Assembly (NCBI GenBank): GCA_002692965.1
Contig: NZNC01000015.1
Location: 186,001 to 250,000, forward strand
DNA: 64,000 bases
Direction: 5' to 3'
Source: Haliea sp.
GTDB taxonomy: Bacteria; Pseudomonadota; Gammaproteobacteria; Pseudomonadales; Halieaceae
Part shown: positions 16,434 through 24,838 of the stretch, in pieces
Numbering within the stretch: position 1 is the first letter of the stretch
Layout of the letters: each line of letters starts with the position of its first letter
The notes under the pieces: generated by a model
Told to the model about the DNA's origin: nothing
The model's input: the letters and a program-made list of their open reading frames with translations, nothing else
Database searches by the model: none
Made by a program: the position numbers and the translations under genes

Positions 16434-17219
16434 ATGGGTAGATTACAGGGCAAGACCGCCATTATCACCGGTGGTGCGCGCGGCATGGGTGCCGCCACCT
16501 CGCGACTGTTTGTCGCTGAAGGTGCCAACGTGGTGATTGCCGACATTCTCGACGAGGAAGGCCAGGCCCTCGCCAGCGAACTGGGCGAGGCCGCCCTGTT
16601 CCAGCACCACGATGTCAGCAGCGAAGAGAGCTGGCAGGCAGTACTGGAAGCCACCGTGGCCCGCTTTGGTGGCGTCCAGGTGCTGGTCAACAATGCCGGC
16701 GTGCTGATGTTCAAGTCCATCCTGGACACCAGCAAGGCAGACTACGAGCGTGTACTCGGCATCAACCTGGTGGGCACGTTCCTGGGAGTGAAAACCATCG
16801 CCCGGCACATGGTGGAGACGGGCGTCGCCGGTTCCATCGTCAACATTTCCTCGGTGGACGGCATGAAGGGCTGCAACGCGCTGTCCGCCTACGCGTCCAG
16901 CAAATGGGGCGTGCGCGGCCTGACCCAGGTGGCGGCCATGGAGTTTGGCCATCGCGGCATTCGGGTCAACAGCGTACATCCCGGCGGCGTCAACACCGTG
17001 ATGTCCAACCCCTTCGAGCAACCCAAGGACCAGATCGACAAGGCCTACCGGGACATTCCCCTGCAGCGCATCAGCGAGCCGGAGGAAGTGGCCCGTGTGT
17101 CACTGTTCCTGGCCAGCGATGATGCTTCCTACGTCACCGGCGAAGAGGTCAAGGTGGATGGCGGACTACTGATCGGCCGCTATTACGACACCCTGCCCGG
17201 GGCGCCGGACAAGGGCTGA
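16434..17219 (+). CDS. Short-chain dehydrogenase/reductase
   Basis: A 261-residue classical SDR close to the 3-alpha(20-beta)-hydroxysteroid/cyclohexanol dehydrogenase group. It has TGGARGMG (12-19), VIADI with the NAD-selecting Asp, NNAGVLMF, catalytic SAYASSKWGVRGLT and the C-terminal YVTGEEVKVDGGL. AGGAAC precedes the ATG. It is co-directional with the upstream ADH and convergent with the AA_synth gene. Substrate assignment to steroids or cyclic alcohols is by family resemblance only. Confidence 0.92.
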   Translation: MGRLQGKTAIITGGARGMGAATSRLFVAEGANVVIADILDEEGQALASELGEAALFQHHDVSSEESWQAVLEATVARFGGVQVLVNNAGVLMFKSILDTSKADYERVLGINLVGTFLGVKTIARHMVETGVAGSIVNISSVDGMKGCNALSAYASSKWGVRGLTQVAAMEFGHRGIRVNSVHPGGVNTVMSNPFEQPKDQIDKAYRDIPLQRISEPEEVARVSLFLASDDASYVTGEEVKVDGGLLIGRYYDTLPGAPDKG

Positions 17220-17240
17220 AGACCGGACAAGCCCTTGCGA

Positions 17241-17259
17241 GCCGCGACACCTACGCGGC
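17241..17259. terminator. Weak hairpin between convergent genes
   Basis: GCCGCG and CGCGGC pair around a 7-base ACACCTA loop in the 78-bp gap between the SDR and the AA_synth gene. There is no T-tract, so termination is only suggested by position. Confidence 0.35.
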
Positions 17260-17297
17260 CCGCAACGGCCCTCTCCCCAAAAAGACGGTCAGTGCGC

Positions 17298-17882
17298 TCA
17301 GCGCAGGCCGTCGTCGCCCTGCACATTCTCCTTAAGCAAGCCACCCAGGCGCGAGTGCACCCGCCCGCCACTGCCCATCACCAGGGCAAAGAGGATCTCA
17401 TTGGGTCGCGGCGCATCCTGCAGGCCGACGTCCATCGAATTGAAATGGCTGCGTACATAGGCGGCGTGAATGTAATGCACCGGTACCATCATGCGGTAGC
17501 CGGCGCAGGCCACCGCCTTGTTCGCGGGCACCATGGCCTTGGGCTGCCCCAGCACCTCCCGCATGGCCCAGCCACCGGCCTCGTGCCACACCGCACCGTG
17601 CTCCATTTCGCCGTTGATACCGACGATGGCGGCCTTGCTGTAGACCTCGACCTGCTCCCGACCGCCGAAGACCTCCACCAGCTCCTCGGCCAGTTCGCGC
17701 CCCAGGCTGCGCAGCGCCGCCATGAAGGGCATCAGGTCTTCTTCATAGCAACCGGCATAGGGGTTGCGCACCACGGCCATGGCCGCGGCCATTTTCAGCG
17801 GCACCTCGGCCACGGGCCCACCCTCGTGGTAGACGGTTTCGACAGTCAGGGCTCGCTTGCGGATTTCAATCAGGGGGTTCAC
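17298..17882 (-). CDS. AA_synth-family protein (amino acid synthesis family, unknown function)
   Basis: A 194-residue protein of the family annotated as peptide/amino acid synthesis (AA_synth). Its biochemistry is not established to my knowledge. Recognisable segments are IRKRALTVETVYHEGG near the N-terminus, AMAVVRNPYAGCYEEDLMPFM, GREQVEVYSKAAIVG, HGAVWHEAGGWAMRE and HSRLGGL near the end. The start is a GTG whose GTGA overlaps the stop of the preceding dehydrogenase gene, so translation is coupled. It is the last gene of the BVMO-2 operon. It may be a hydrolase or isomerase acting on a pathway intermediate, but nothing in the sequence shows which. Confidence 0.78.
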   Translation of the reverse strand: MNPLIEIRKRALTVETVYHEGGPVAEVPLKMAAAMAVVRNPYAGCYEEDLMPFMAALRSLGRELAEELVEVFGGREQVEVYSKAAIVGINGEMEHGAVWHEAGGWAMREVLGQPKAMVPANKAVACAGYRMMVPVHYIHAAYVRSHFNSMDVGLQDAPRPNEILFALVMGSGGRVHSRLGGLLKENVQGDDGLR

Positions 17883-18793
17883 TGGGGCTCCGGGATTGTT
17901 TGCAGGGTTTCCAGGTAGCGGTAGATAGCGGTGTTGTCAGCCTCCGCCGGCAGCACGGCCACTGCGCCGGACCAGAGAGACGCGACCCGCGAGAGCTGGG
18001 GCATATCCAGTCCGGCGCTGTCACCCAGGCGTTTCGCGGTGGCCAGGTCCTTGGCCTGCAAGGGCAGGGAAAAGCCCCCGGAAAAACTGCCGGACAGAAT
18101 GAACTGGCGCAGCTTGGTTTCCGTGGCGACATTGCGGCCGCTCGAGGCATTGAGGATATCGACAAACGTCTCCGCGTCCAGGCCCATCGCCCGCACCGCC
18201 AGCAGTGCTTCGCAACTGGCCAGCAGCCCCGCCGCGTAGACATAATTGTTCAGTGCTTTCATGGCATGGGCCGAACCGACGCGGCCGGTGGGCAGGATCA
18301 CGCTGCCCATCACCTCGAGCAGTGGCCGCGCCCGTTCAAGCAGATCGCTATCGCCGCCAACCATGATCGAGAGCTGCCCGCTCTCTGCCTTTGCCACCGA
18401 GCCGGACACCGGTGCATCCAGCAGCCGCAGCCCCGCGGCCTCCAACAGCGCAGCCAGACGCGTGGTTTCCACCGGATCCGAAGACCCCATATCGATCACC
18501 AACGCATCGGGGTGCAGAACATGAATCAGCGCGTCTTCCCCGTCGACCAGCACCTGGTTGGTGACGCGGCTGTTCGGCAGCATGGTAATCACCGTGTCGC
18601 AGTCCGCCAGCTCCGCGAGGGACGCGGCGGCACGCAAGTTTTGCGGCCACTCTGACGCCAGGGACGCCAGCCGCTCGCGATCGCTGTCGAAGGCGGTGAC
18701 CGCCAGGCCACTCGCCAGCAGGTGCCACAGCATCGGTGCCCCCATCTTGCCCAGGCCGACAAAGCCGACCGGGCCAAGGTCTCTTCCCGGCAT
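17879..18793 (-). CDS. 3-hydroxyisobutyrate-dehydrogenase-family NAD(P)-dependent oxidoreductase
   Basis: A 304-residue beta-hydroxyacid dehydrogenase. The Rossmann motif is GFVGLGKMGAPM (about 10-21). The substrate motif DAPVSGSVAKAESGQLSIMVGG and the catalytic-Lys segment MKALNNYVYAAGLLASCEALL (Lys in the first turn, Asn nearby) follow. The family includes 3-hydroxyisobutyrate, tartronate semialdehyde and 6-phosphogluconate-like dehydrogenases. It starts four bases after the BVMO-2 stop codon and overlaps the AA_synth gene by four bases, so the three form an operon. It probably oxidises a beta-hydroxy acid released after ring or chain cleavage, which is inference. Confidence 0.9.
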   Translation of the reverse strand: MPGRDLGPVGFVGLGKMGAPMLWHLLASGLAVTAFDSDRERLASLASEWPQNLRAAASLAELADCDTVITMLPNSRVTNQVLVDGEDALIHVLHPDALVIDMGSSDPVETTRLAALLEAAGLRLLDAPVSGSVAKAESGQLSIMVGGDSDLLERARPLLEVMGSVILPTGRVGSAHAMKALNNYVYAAGLLASCEALLAVRAMGLDAETFVDILNASSGRNVATETKLRQFILSGSFSGGFSLPLQAKDLATAKRLGDSAGLDMPQLSRVASLWSGAVAVLPAEADNTAIYRYLETLQTIPEPQ

Positions 18794-18796
18794 GCC

Positions 18797-20731
18797 TCAG
18801 GCGACCGCGCGGGCAGGCGCAATCAGGCGGTAGTCTTCCGGCGCAGGCCGGCGGGTCATGTGCCAGTAATCCACCAGACGGTAGGGGCAGGAGAGGAATA
18901 CCCGGCCCTTGCTGTTCTTGTAGTAGCTTTTCGCCTTCGGGTGCGACCAGATCAGGCCCTTGATGGTCTCGTCCACCCGGGTGTTGAATGCTTCCTGCGC
19001 CTCTTCCGTGGGTTCCAGAGCCGCCATGCCCTCCTGATTGATCCACTCCAGGCATTCCAGGATGTAGTGGACCTGCGTCTCAGACGTTATGTTCTGGCCA
19101 CCGGCATGGTTGGGCGCGCTGTTGGGCCCCACCGTCAGGAAGAAGTTCGGATAGCCGGCCACGGTGACACCCAGGTAGGCCCGCGGGTCGTCCTCGCCCC
19201 ACTCCTCTTTCAGGTTGCGGCCACCGCGACCAATGATCTTCAGCCCGCCGGTCATGTCGGAAATACTGAAGCCGGTGGCACAGAGGATCACGTCCACTTC
19301 CACCTTGCTGCCGTCCTTGAGCACAATGCCATCCTCGACAATGTGATCCAGGGTGTTGTCTTCCAGGGTCACGTTGTCCCGACAGAGGGTATCCAGCCAG
19401 TCGATGTCCATGCAGATGCGCTTGCCGAAGATCGGATAGTCGGGCACCAGTTTCTCCAGCAGGTCCGGACGGTCCTTGAGCTTCTCACGGTAGTTCTGCA
19501 GTGCGAACTGGCGTACCCCCTCGTTATAGGCGGAGACCGAAGTGCCGTCTTCGCTGACCCAGCTCGGGTCCAGCTTGATGTTTTCGTACAGACCATCGGC
19601 GGCGAACCAGTAGGCGCGGAAGCGGAACCACTCGGCATAGTGGGGAATGTTGGCCTGGGCCCAGCGGACCGCCGGAGGCACTTCCACGAAGTGGTTGGGC
19701 ATCACCCAGTGACGCGAGCGCTGGAACACCGTCAGGTGCGCCACTTCCGGTGCAATCGACGAACCGAGCTGCACCGCACTGGCTGCCGTGCCGATCATCG
19801 CCACCCGCTTGCCTTTCAGTTCCACCGAGCTGTCCCAGCCCGCCGTGTGCATGACCGGGCCCTTGAAATCATCCAGGCCGGGGATATCCGGCAGTTTCCA
19901 GCGATTCACCGGGCCGTGGGCATTGATCACCGCATTGGCGCGCACCTTGCGCTTGCCCTTCGCGTCCTGCAGCTCGACCTCCCACTCCCGGGCGGTGTCG
20001 TCCCAGACCATGCCCAGCACCTTGGTCTCGAAGGTCACGTACTGGCGCAGCTGGTACTTGTCCGCCACACGCAGCAGGTAGCGCTGAAACTCCGGCCCGG
20101 TAGGGGTGTAGTGGGACCACTCCGGGTTCAGCTCAAAGGAATAGGAATAGAAATGGCTGGGCGTATCGACCGCCACGCCGGGGTAGGTATTTTCCCACCA
20201 GGTGCCGCCCACTTCGGGGTTTTTCTCTACCACCTCGAAGTTGTAGCCGGCTTCGCTGAGCTTGATCGCGGCCAGCAGGCCGGTGAGGCCGGCGCCAATC
20301 ACCAATACCTTGAAATCCGGGTCCGGTGCATGACGCCCGGGGCGCTGGCTGCGCTGCTCGGGTGCCTCGAAGCCCATCTGCTCCTTGAGCATGGGGATGA
20401 ATTCATCTTCCACCGGCTCACCGACATCGGTGCTCAGCATTTTGCGCCACAGGGACTCGTCCGGGGACGCGTCGGCGGGCGGCGGGTCCTGGGTCAGCAC
20501 CTGGAACAGTCGCTCCCGCAACTCCTTGAGCAGTTCATCGGGGATCGCCGCCTGTTCCTCGAAAATAGAGCCAATATAGGGGCGAAAGCGGTCCATGAAT
20601 GCCACGTCGCCCTGGAAGTGGGTGAGCACCATCAGCAGGGTGGGGACATCCCCTTGCTCGAGCGCCTCGCGCAGGGCGTCGTGATCGCGAATGGGCAGTG
20701 TCGGGCTGTGATCGAGAATCTGTGCGTTCAT
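18797..20731 (-). CDS. Baeyer-Villiger monooxygenase with N-terminal extension (BVMO-2)
   Basis: A 644-residue type I BVMO. A helical extension (about 1-135) precedes FAD motif GAGLTG (146-151), the fingerprint FKGPVMHTAGWD (289-300) and an NADPH motif that is degenerate, GTAASA (314-319; Ala replaces the second and third Gly of GxGxxG). Size and extension match the 4-hydroxyacetophenone monooxygenase type. It is clearly homologous to BVMO-1 but not a recent duplicate. AGAGG lies seven bases before the ATG. It leads the operon with the hydroxyisobutyrate-dehydrogenase-like and AA_synth genes. The expected product is an ester or lactone of the pathway ketone. Confidence 0.92.
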   Translation of the reverse strand: MNAQILDHSPTLPIRDHDALREALEQGDVPTLLMVLTHFQGDVAFMDRFRPYIGSIFEEQAAIPDELLKELRERLFQVLTQDPPPADASPDESLWRKMLSTDVGEPVEDEFIPMLKEQMGFEAPEQRSQRPGRHAPDPDFKVLVIGAGLTGLLAAIKLSEAGYNFEVVEKNPEVGGTWWENTYPGVAVDTPSHFYSYSFELNPEWSHYTPTGPEFQRYLLRVADKYQLRQYVTFETKVLGMVWDDTAREWEVELQDAKGKRKVRANAVINAHGPVNRWKLPDIPGLDDFKGPVMHTAGWDSSVELKGKRVAMIGTAASAVQLGSSIAPEVAHLTVFQRSRHWVMPNHFVEVPPAVRWAQANIPHYAEWFRFRAYWFAADGLYENIKLDPSWVSEDGTSVSAYNEGVRQFALQNYREKLKDRPDLLEKLVPDYPIFGKRICMDIDWLDTLCRDNVTLEDNTLDHIVEDGIVLKDGSKVEVDVILCATGFSISDMTGGLKIIGRGGRNLKEEWGEDDPRAYLGVTVAGYPNFFLTVGPNSAPNHAGGQNITSETQVHYILECLEWINQEGMAALEPTEEAQEAFNTRVDETIKGLIWSHPKAKSYYKNSKGRVFLSCPYRLVDYWHMTRRPAPEDYRLIAPARAVA

Positions 20732-20792
20732 GGCTGTGCCTCTTATCAGTCGGGTCGCGCCGCAGCGGCCAGGGTTAGCTGCTTTACAGATT

Positions 20793-20810
20793 TATCTTAT
20801 CTATAAGTTA
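20793..20810. promoter_or_regulatory. Best-formed cluster operator, upstream of BVMO-2
   Basis: TATCTTA-TCTA-TAAGTTA. The halves TATCTTA and TAACTTA agree at six of seven positions. An outer repeat ACAGAT/ATCTGT (20786-20791 and 20810-20815) flanks it. It lies 62 bases before the BVMO-2 start in a 193-bp intergenic region that also holds the receptor terminator. Confidence 0.55.
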
Positions 20811-20866
20811 TCTGTGGTGCAAGTGCCGTTTCCCGCTTCTGGCCGGGGCTTCACCCACAAAACAAA

Positions 20867-20898
20867 TGGCCGCCATGCACTTGCGCACATGGCGGCCA
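20867..20898 (-). terminator. Rho-independent terminator of TonB receptor 1
   Basis: TGGCCGCCATG and CATGGCGGCCA form a perfect 11-bp stem around a 10-base loop. On the minus strand it is followed by TTTGTTTTG. It lies 26 bases past the receptor stop codon. Confidence 0.88.
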
Positions 20899-20924
20899 GA
20901 AGCCCGGAGCCCTGCAGGGAATAC

Positions 20925-23591
20925 TCAGTCCCCGAAGCGGTAGCGCAGGGACATGCCGTACATCCGCGGTTCGCCGTAGACCGAGTTGGTAAAGCCGGTG
21001 GAGGTCAGATAGCCCGTGTACTCACTGACGCGATAGGTCTCGTCGGTGGCATTGGTGACAAAGGCCCGGGCATCCAGCTTGCTGCCGAGAATGCTGTTCC
21101 ACTCCAGGGACAGGTTGAGCACCTCGAAGCTTTCCATCCAGGCGGTCGGTTCATCCGCGGGATGGTAGTTTGCCGCGGCGTAGGTTTCACCCTGGTGGTT
21201 GAGGCTGCCGAAGAACACCAGCTCGCCGAGGTTATTCACCAGCGGCAGCGTGTAGCGCAGGCTCAGGGCCGCGATATGCTCCGGTGCATTCTGGAAGGGA
21301 ATGCAGTCGTAGTTGGCAACAGCCGAGGGCTGGCCCAGAGTCGGCACGCTCAGCGGTCCATCACAGGTAGTGATGGTGGCGCCGCCCTTCAGAGGGTCGG
21401 CGTAGATGACCTGCTCGAAGTGCTTGTACTCGGCGTCGGTGTAGGAATAGGAGAGACTGACCTCCAGGTTCTCAAGCGGCGCAATGGTCGCCTCCAGCTC
21501 CAGGCCCTGCACACGCGCGGAATCCGCGTTGAAGGTTACCGCACCCTGATCCAGGCAGGTGGCGCTGGCAGAGAAATTCTCGCCATTGGGGCCGGTGCAG
21601 ACAAAATCATTGGTATTGCCATTGCCATTGAAGTCATTCACATCCGGCAGGAAGCCACCGATAGGGAAATTGTCACCCGCGGCGCGCTGGATGTCGTCGT
21701 AGTCCATGCTGTAGACATTCAGGTTGAGCCGGGCCGGCATGGCTGCGAGCGCAAAGTCCGCCTTCATGCCCAGCTCGTAGCTGGTCACGAACTCCGGCTC
21801 ATAGGTCAGCGCCCGGGGCGCGGCGTAATTGAAACCGCCCGCCTTGTAGCCTCGTGTTACCTTGCCGTAGAACAGCGTATCGGGATTCAGCTGGTAGTCC
21901 AGGCCCGCGGTCCAGGTCCACTCCTTGGAACGCTGGGTGGCGGAACGCGCAGCCTGCACAAACTCGTTGGGGCTGGAGTAGATGCGGTCGGAAAAGAAAC
22001 TGTTGGTAAAACGACGGCCCTCGGTCTCGTCATCCGTGTGGCGCACGCCCAGCGTCAGCCGCCACTGGTCCCAGTCGGGGTTCAGTGCCCCCAGGTTCAA
22101 AGTGCCCTGGGAGTAGAAGGCCAGGGCACTGATATCCAGCTCGTAAAGGGTGCCGGCATTCAGGGCAGCAGCGTTAAAGGAACCGGTTCCCTGCAGGCCT
22201 TCCGGCTCCACACTCGAATAGTAGGCCCCGATGACGTAATCGAGGTTGTCATCCAGCGCCGCGCCCTGCAGTTGCAGCTCCGCCGTGGTCTGGCTGCTAT
22301 CGGAAATCAGCCCCTTTTCACCCGGCCGGCCAAAGGGGTTGCTGGTATCACCGTCTGCAATAAACGGATTGATCTGGGCCAGCATCGGCAACAGCGAGCC
22401 GTCGAGATCCCAGTCATAGCCGACCTCCATCGTCTGGTAGCTGAGAATATTCTTCAGCTGCAGGTCATCGCTCAGCTGGATCGACAAGGTGTTGATGTAG
22501 CCTTCGTGCTCGATCCGGGTAAACTGATCGTGATTCATCGCCGTCTTGCGCGGACCCAGTTCACGCTGCCGGTCGAGTACACCCTGGGCAATCGCGGGGT
22601 CGAAAACATTGCCGGACAGCACATTACCGATTCCGTAGGCGAAGTTGCCCGCGAGGGTTGCCACATTGGGCTCGGGACCCACGCCACTCAGCACAAAACC
22701 GGTGCCGTTGTCCTCCGACTCCGAGCGGAAGGCAACCAGGTAGTTTTCAACATTCTCCGTGGGACGCCACAGCACACCGATACGCCCGTGCCACCAGTCC
22801 TTGTTGTCGTAATCCTTGCCGGCAAAACCGGGGGATCGCTCGCCCGGCGCAAAGGCGGCGCACAGGGGCTGGGCCGTGGGCGCGCAGACGTCACTATAGC
22901 CGAAGGCCGCCGGACCCACGTCACGGGTGAAGCCGTCCCGCTCTACATCCTTGTAGGACAGCCGAACCATCAGGGTGTCTTCGACCAGGGGCAGGTTCAG
23001 AACCCCTTCAAACTCGCGGTCATCATAGTTCCCACCCTGCAGCTGCAGGTGCCCGTGCAGGGTCTCGCTGGGTCGCTGCGGCCCCAACAACAGTGCACCG
23101 CCCGTGGTATTGCGACCGAACAGGGTGCCCTGGGGGCCCCGCAGAACCTGCAGCGAGCCGACATCAAAGAAGGTGCCCGGCCCACCCTGGTTGGCGATGA
23201 TGCCGGACTGGATCATCGGCACTTCGGCAAAGTAGTTCACCACGCCGACCGGCGCCAGGTAGGTAGCCCCCTGGCCGCGGATGGTTACCGCCTCGGCGTT
23301 GCGCGGGTTGCCGTGGCTGGTGACAATCAGGGAAGGTACCTTGCCCAGCAGGTCGTAGGCGCTGGCGATGTTCTGCCGGCGCAGGCTCTCTGCATCCAGG
23401 GCGCTGATGGCGATGGGGACATCCTGAATGCTCTCCTCGCGGCGCTGGGCGGTGACGACGACCTCCTCGAGACGCGCGGTATCCTGGGAAAAGGCGGGCG
23501 CCACGCTCAAGGGTGCAATGCAGACAGCGGCGGAGGCAAGGGCCTGAACAACCCGGGCAATCGGGTCAACACGGAAGGAATTGACGGGCAT
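20925..23591 (-). CDS. TonB-dependent outer-membrane receptor 1
   Basis: An 888-residue receptor. A signal peptide (about 1-36, ending near APAFSQ) precedes the TonB-box-like LEEVVVTAQRREES. The plug domain contains IQDVPIAISALDAESL and QVLRGPQGTLFGRNTTGGAL. The long beta-barrel ends YGMSLRYRFGD, with an aromatic residue near the C-terminus. The VVVTAQRREES subfamily is typical of Sphingomonad/OM60-type receptors linked to hydrophobic or complex organic substrates rather than siderophores, which is inference. It is very similar to the receptor at 24839-27505, with the same length and block order. AGAGGTGA precedes the ATG. Given the cluster, it probably imports the growth substrate. Confidence 0.93.
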   Translation of the reverse strand: MPVNSFRVDPIARVVQALASAAVCIAPLSVAPAFSQDTARLEEVVVTAQRREESIQDVPIAISALDAESLRRQNIASAYDLLGKVPSLIVTSHGNPRNAEAVTIRGQGATYLAPVGVVNYFAEVPMIQSGIIANQGGPGTFFDVGSLQVLRGPQGTLFGRNTTGGALLLGPQRPSETLHGHLQLQGGNYDDREFEGVLNLPLVEDTLMVRLSYKDVERDGFTRDVGPAAFGYSDVCAPTAQPLCAAFAPGERSPGFAGKDYDNKDWWHGRIGVLWRPTENVENYLVAFRSESEDNGTGFVLSGVGPEPNVATLAGNFAYGIGNVLSGNVFDPAIAQGVLDRQRELGPRKTAMNHDQFTRIEHEGYINTLSIQLSDDLQLKNILSYQTMEVGYDWDLDGSLLPMLAQINPFIADGDTSNPFGRPGEKGLISDSSQTTAELQLQGAALDDNLDYVIGAYYSSVEPEGLQGTGSFNAAALNAGTLYELDISALAFYSQGTLNLGALNPDWDQWRLTLGVRHTDDETEGRRFTNSFFSDRIYSSPNEFVQAARSATQRSKEWTWTAGLDYQLNPDTLFYGKVTRGYKAGGFNYAAPRALTYEPEFVTSYELGMKADFALAAMPARLNLNVYSMDYDDIQRAAGDNFPIGGFLPDVNDFNGNGNTNDFVCTGPNGENFSASATCLDQGAVTFNADSARVQGLELEATIAPLENLEVSLSYSYTDAEYKHFEQVIYADPLKGGATITTCDGPLSVPTLGQPSAVANYDCIPFQNAPEHIAALSLRYTLPLVNNLGELVFFGSLNHQGETYAAANYHPADEPTAWMESFEVLNLSLEWNSILGSKLDARAFVTNATDETYRVSEYTGYLTSTGFTNSVYGEPRMYGMSLRYRFGD

Positions 23592-23607
23592 GAATCACCT
23601 CTACTTT

Positions 23608-23623
23608 ATTAATTAGAATTAAT
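23608..23623. promoter_or_regulatory. AT-rich perfect dyad in receptor-1 promoter region
   Basis: ATTAATT-AG-AATTAAT is a perfect 7-bp inverted repeat with a 2-base spacer, 17 bases before the receptor start. It may overlap the transcription start region or be a second operator. Its AT-richness makes chance occurrence possible. Confidence 0.35.
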
Positions 23624-23631
23624 GTTTGATT

Positions 23632-23649
23632 TATAGTAGCTCTAAGTTT
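23632..23649. promoter_or_regulatory. Cluster operator upstream of TonB receptor 1
   Basis: TATAGTA-GCTC-TAAGTTT; on the minus strand AAACTTA-N4-TACTATA. It is exactly 41 bases before the receptor start, the same distance as its counterpart before receptor 2. It also lies 73 bases before the divergent luciferase-like gene. Confidence 0.5.
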
Positions 23650-23721
23650 ATATGCCTGAAAAGCCCTTATTGATAAAAATATTCGCCGCCCCCCAGGCAA
23701 GCGGCAGACAGGAGCCTCCCC

Positions 23722-24738
23722 ATGGAAAAGGTCATGATTTTCGACATGCGCGCGCCGGACTTTGGCGCTCCGATAGGCGAGCTCTACCGCGCGGCACTGG
23801 ACATGGCGGCCTGGGCCGACGAGGTCGGTTTCGATGTGCTCGGCTTTGGCGAGCACCACTGCTCGGAGGATGGCTACAACCCCTCGCCACTGGTTCTGGC
23901 CAGCGCCATGGCCGGTCGCACACGAAATATACGCCTGCGCACGGCAGTGCTGCTGGCGGCCTGCTACGACCCGGTACGCCTGGCCGAAGATCTGGCTGTC
24001 GCCCAGCTGGCCAGCGCCGGCCGGCTTGAGCTCGGTCTGGGATTCGGTTATCGCCCGGTCGAGTTCGGCATGTATGGCCACCGGGTCGAGGACCGCTTCG
24101 AAATTACCTGCGACACCGTCAAGCTCCTGCGTCAGGCCTGGACCGGCCAACCTTTCGAATACCGGGGCAGACCGTGCCAGGTGCTACCAGTACCCGACAA
24201 GCCGGTTCCCATTCTGCTGGGCGGCATGGCGCCCAAGGTGGCCCGTGCGGCAGCGGCAATCGCCGATGGTTTTCTGGTGCCACTGTTCGGCCCGGAGACC
24301 TGGCAACCCTACCGCGATGAATGCCTGAAACTGGGTAAAGCCGACCCCGGTGAATATCCCAATCAGGGCCCCACCTTGTTGTGGGTGTCGGAAGAACCGG
24401 AGCGGGACTGGCAGTGGATTGCGCCCCACGTTCTGCACGTACTGGACTCCTATTCGCGCTGGACTGCGGCCGCCTATGGCAAGCCTGTCGGCCCCTACGC
24501 CGGCGGTATGACTGCGGAAACCATCCGCGAGAGTGGGGCCTACCAGGTACTCACGCCAGAACAGACCGCCGCCATGGCGCAGGAGCTGGGTAGCTTCAGT
24601 TCGCTTTACCTGACCCCGCTGTTCGGCGGTATAGCGCCCGACAGGGCCTGGAAGATGCTGAAACTGTTCGAACGGAAGGTACTGCCGTACCTGCCCCGAG
24701 GCGACCGAATTCCGCGCTGGGGATTCGGCGAGGGCTAG
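23722..24738 (+). CDS. LLM-class (luciferase-like) flavin-dependent oxidoreductase
   Basis: A 338-residue bacterial-luciferase-fold protein using FMNH2 or F420. It begins MEKVMIFDMRAPDFGAP. Typical segments are WADEVGFDVLGFGEHH (strand 2/helix 2), RTAVLLAACYDPVRLAEDLAVAQLASAGRLELGLGFGY and VPILLGGMAPKVARAAAAIADGF. AGGAG precedes the ATG. It is inserted between the two TonB receptor genes on the opposite strand and is divergent from receptor 1. Members include alkanal, long-chain alkane and cyclic-ketone monooxygenases (type II BVMOs); which reaction applies here is unknown. Confidence 0.9.
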   Translation: MEKVMIFDMRAPDFGAPIGELYRAALDMAAWADEVGFDVLGFGEHHCSEDGYNPSPLVLASAMAGRTRNIRLRTAVLLAACYDPVRLAEDLAVAQLASAGRLELGLGFGYRPVEFGMYGHRVEDRFEITCDTVKLLRQAWTGQPFEYRGRPCQVLPVPDKPVPILLGGMAPKVARAAAAIADGFLVPLFGPETWQPYRDECLKLGKADPGEYPNQGPTLLWVSEEPERDWQWIAPHVLHVLDSYSRWTAAAYGKPVGPYAGGMTAETIRESGAYQVLTPEQTAAMAQELGSFSSLYLTPLFGGIAPDRAWKMLKLFERKVLPYLPRGDRIPRWGFGEG

Positions 24739-24748
24739 CACAAAAAAG

Positions 24749-24782
24749 CAGGCCGCTGTGCACCCCCGTACACAGCGGCCTG
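24749..24782 (-). terminator. Rho-independent terminator of TonB receptor 2
   Basis: CAGGCCGCTGTG and CACAGCGGCCTG form a perfect 12-bp stem with a 10-base loop. On the minus strand CTTTTTTG follows. It also sits just past the stop of the convergent luciferase-like gene and may serve both. Confidence 0.9.
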
Positions 24783-24838
24783 AAATAGGAAAGAGCCTGC
24801 CCGGACTCGAAGCGAGGCCCTTCCCGGTACCACAACTT

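Noticed and set aside
18722-20806. A 694-residue open frame on the + strand
   Set aside because: Antisense to BVMO-2 and to part of the hydroxyacid dehydrogenase gene.
20730-23612. A 960-residue open frame on the + strand
   Set aside because: It is the antisense shadow of TonB receptor 1 in G+C-rich DNA. The receptor has a signal peptide, plug and barrel motifs, whereas the shadow matches no family.
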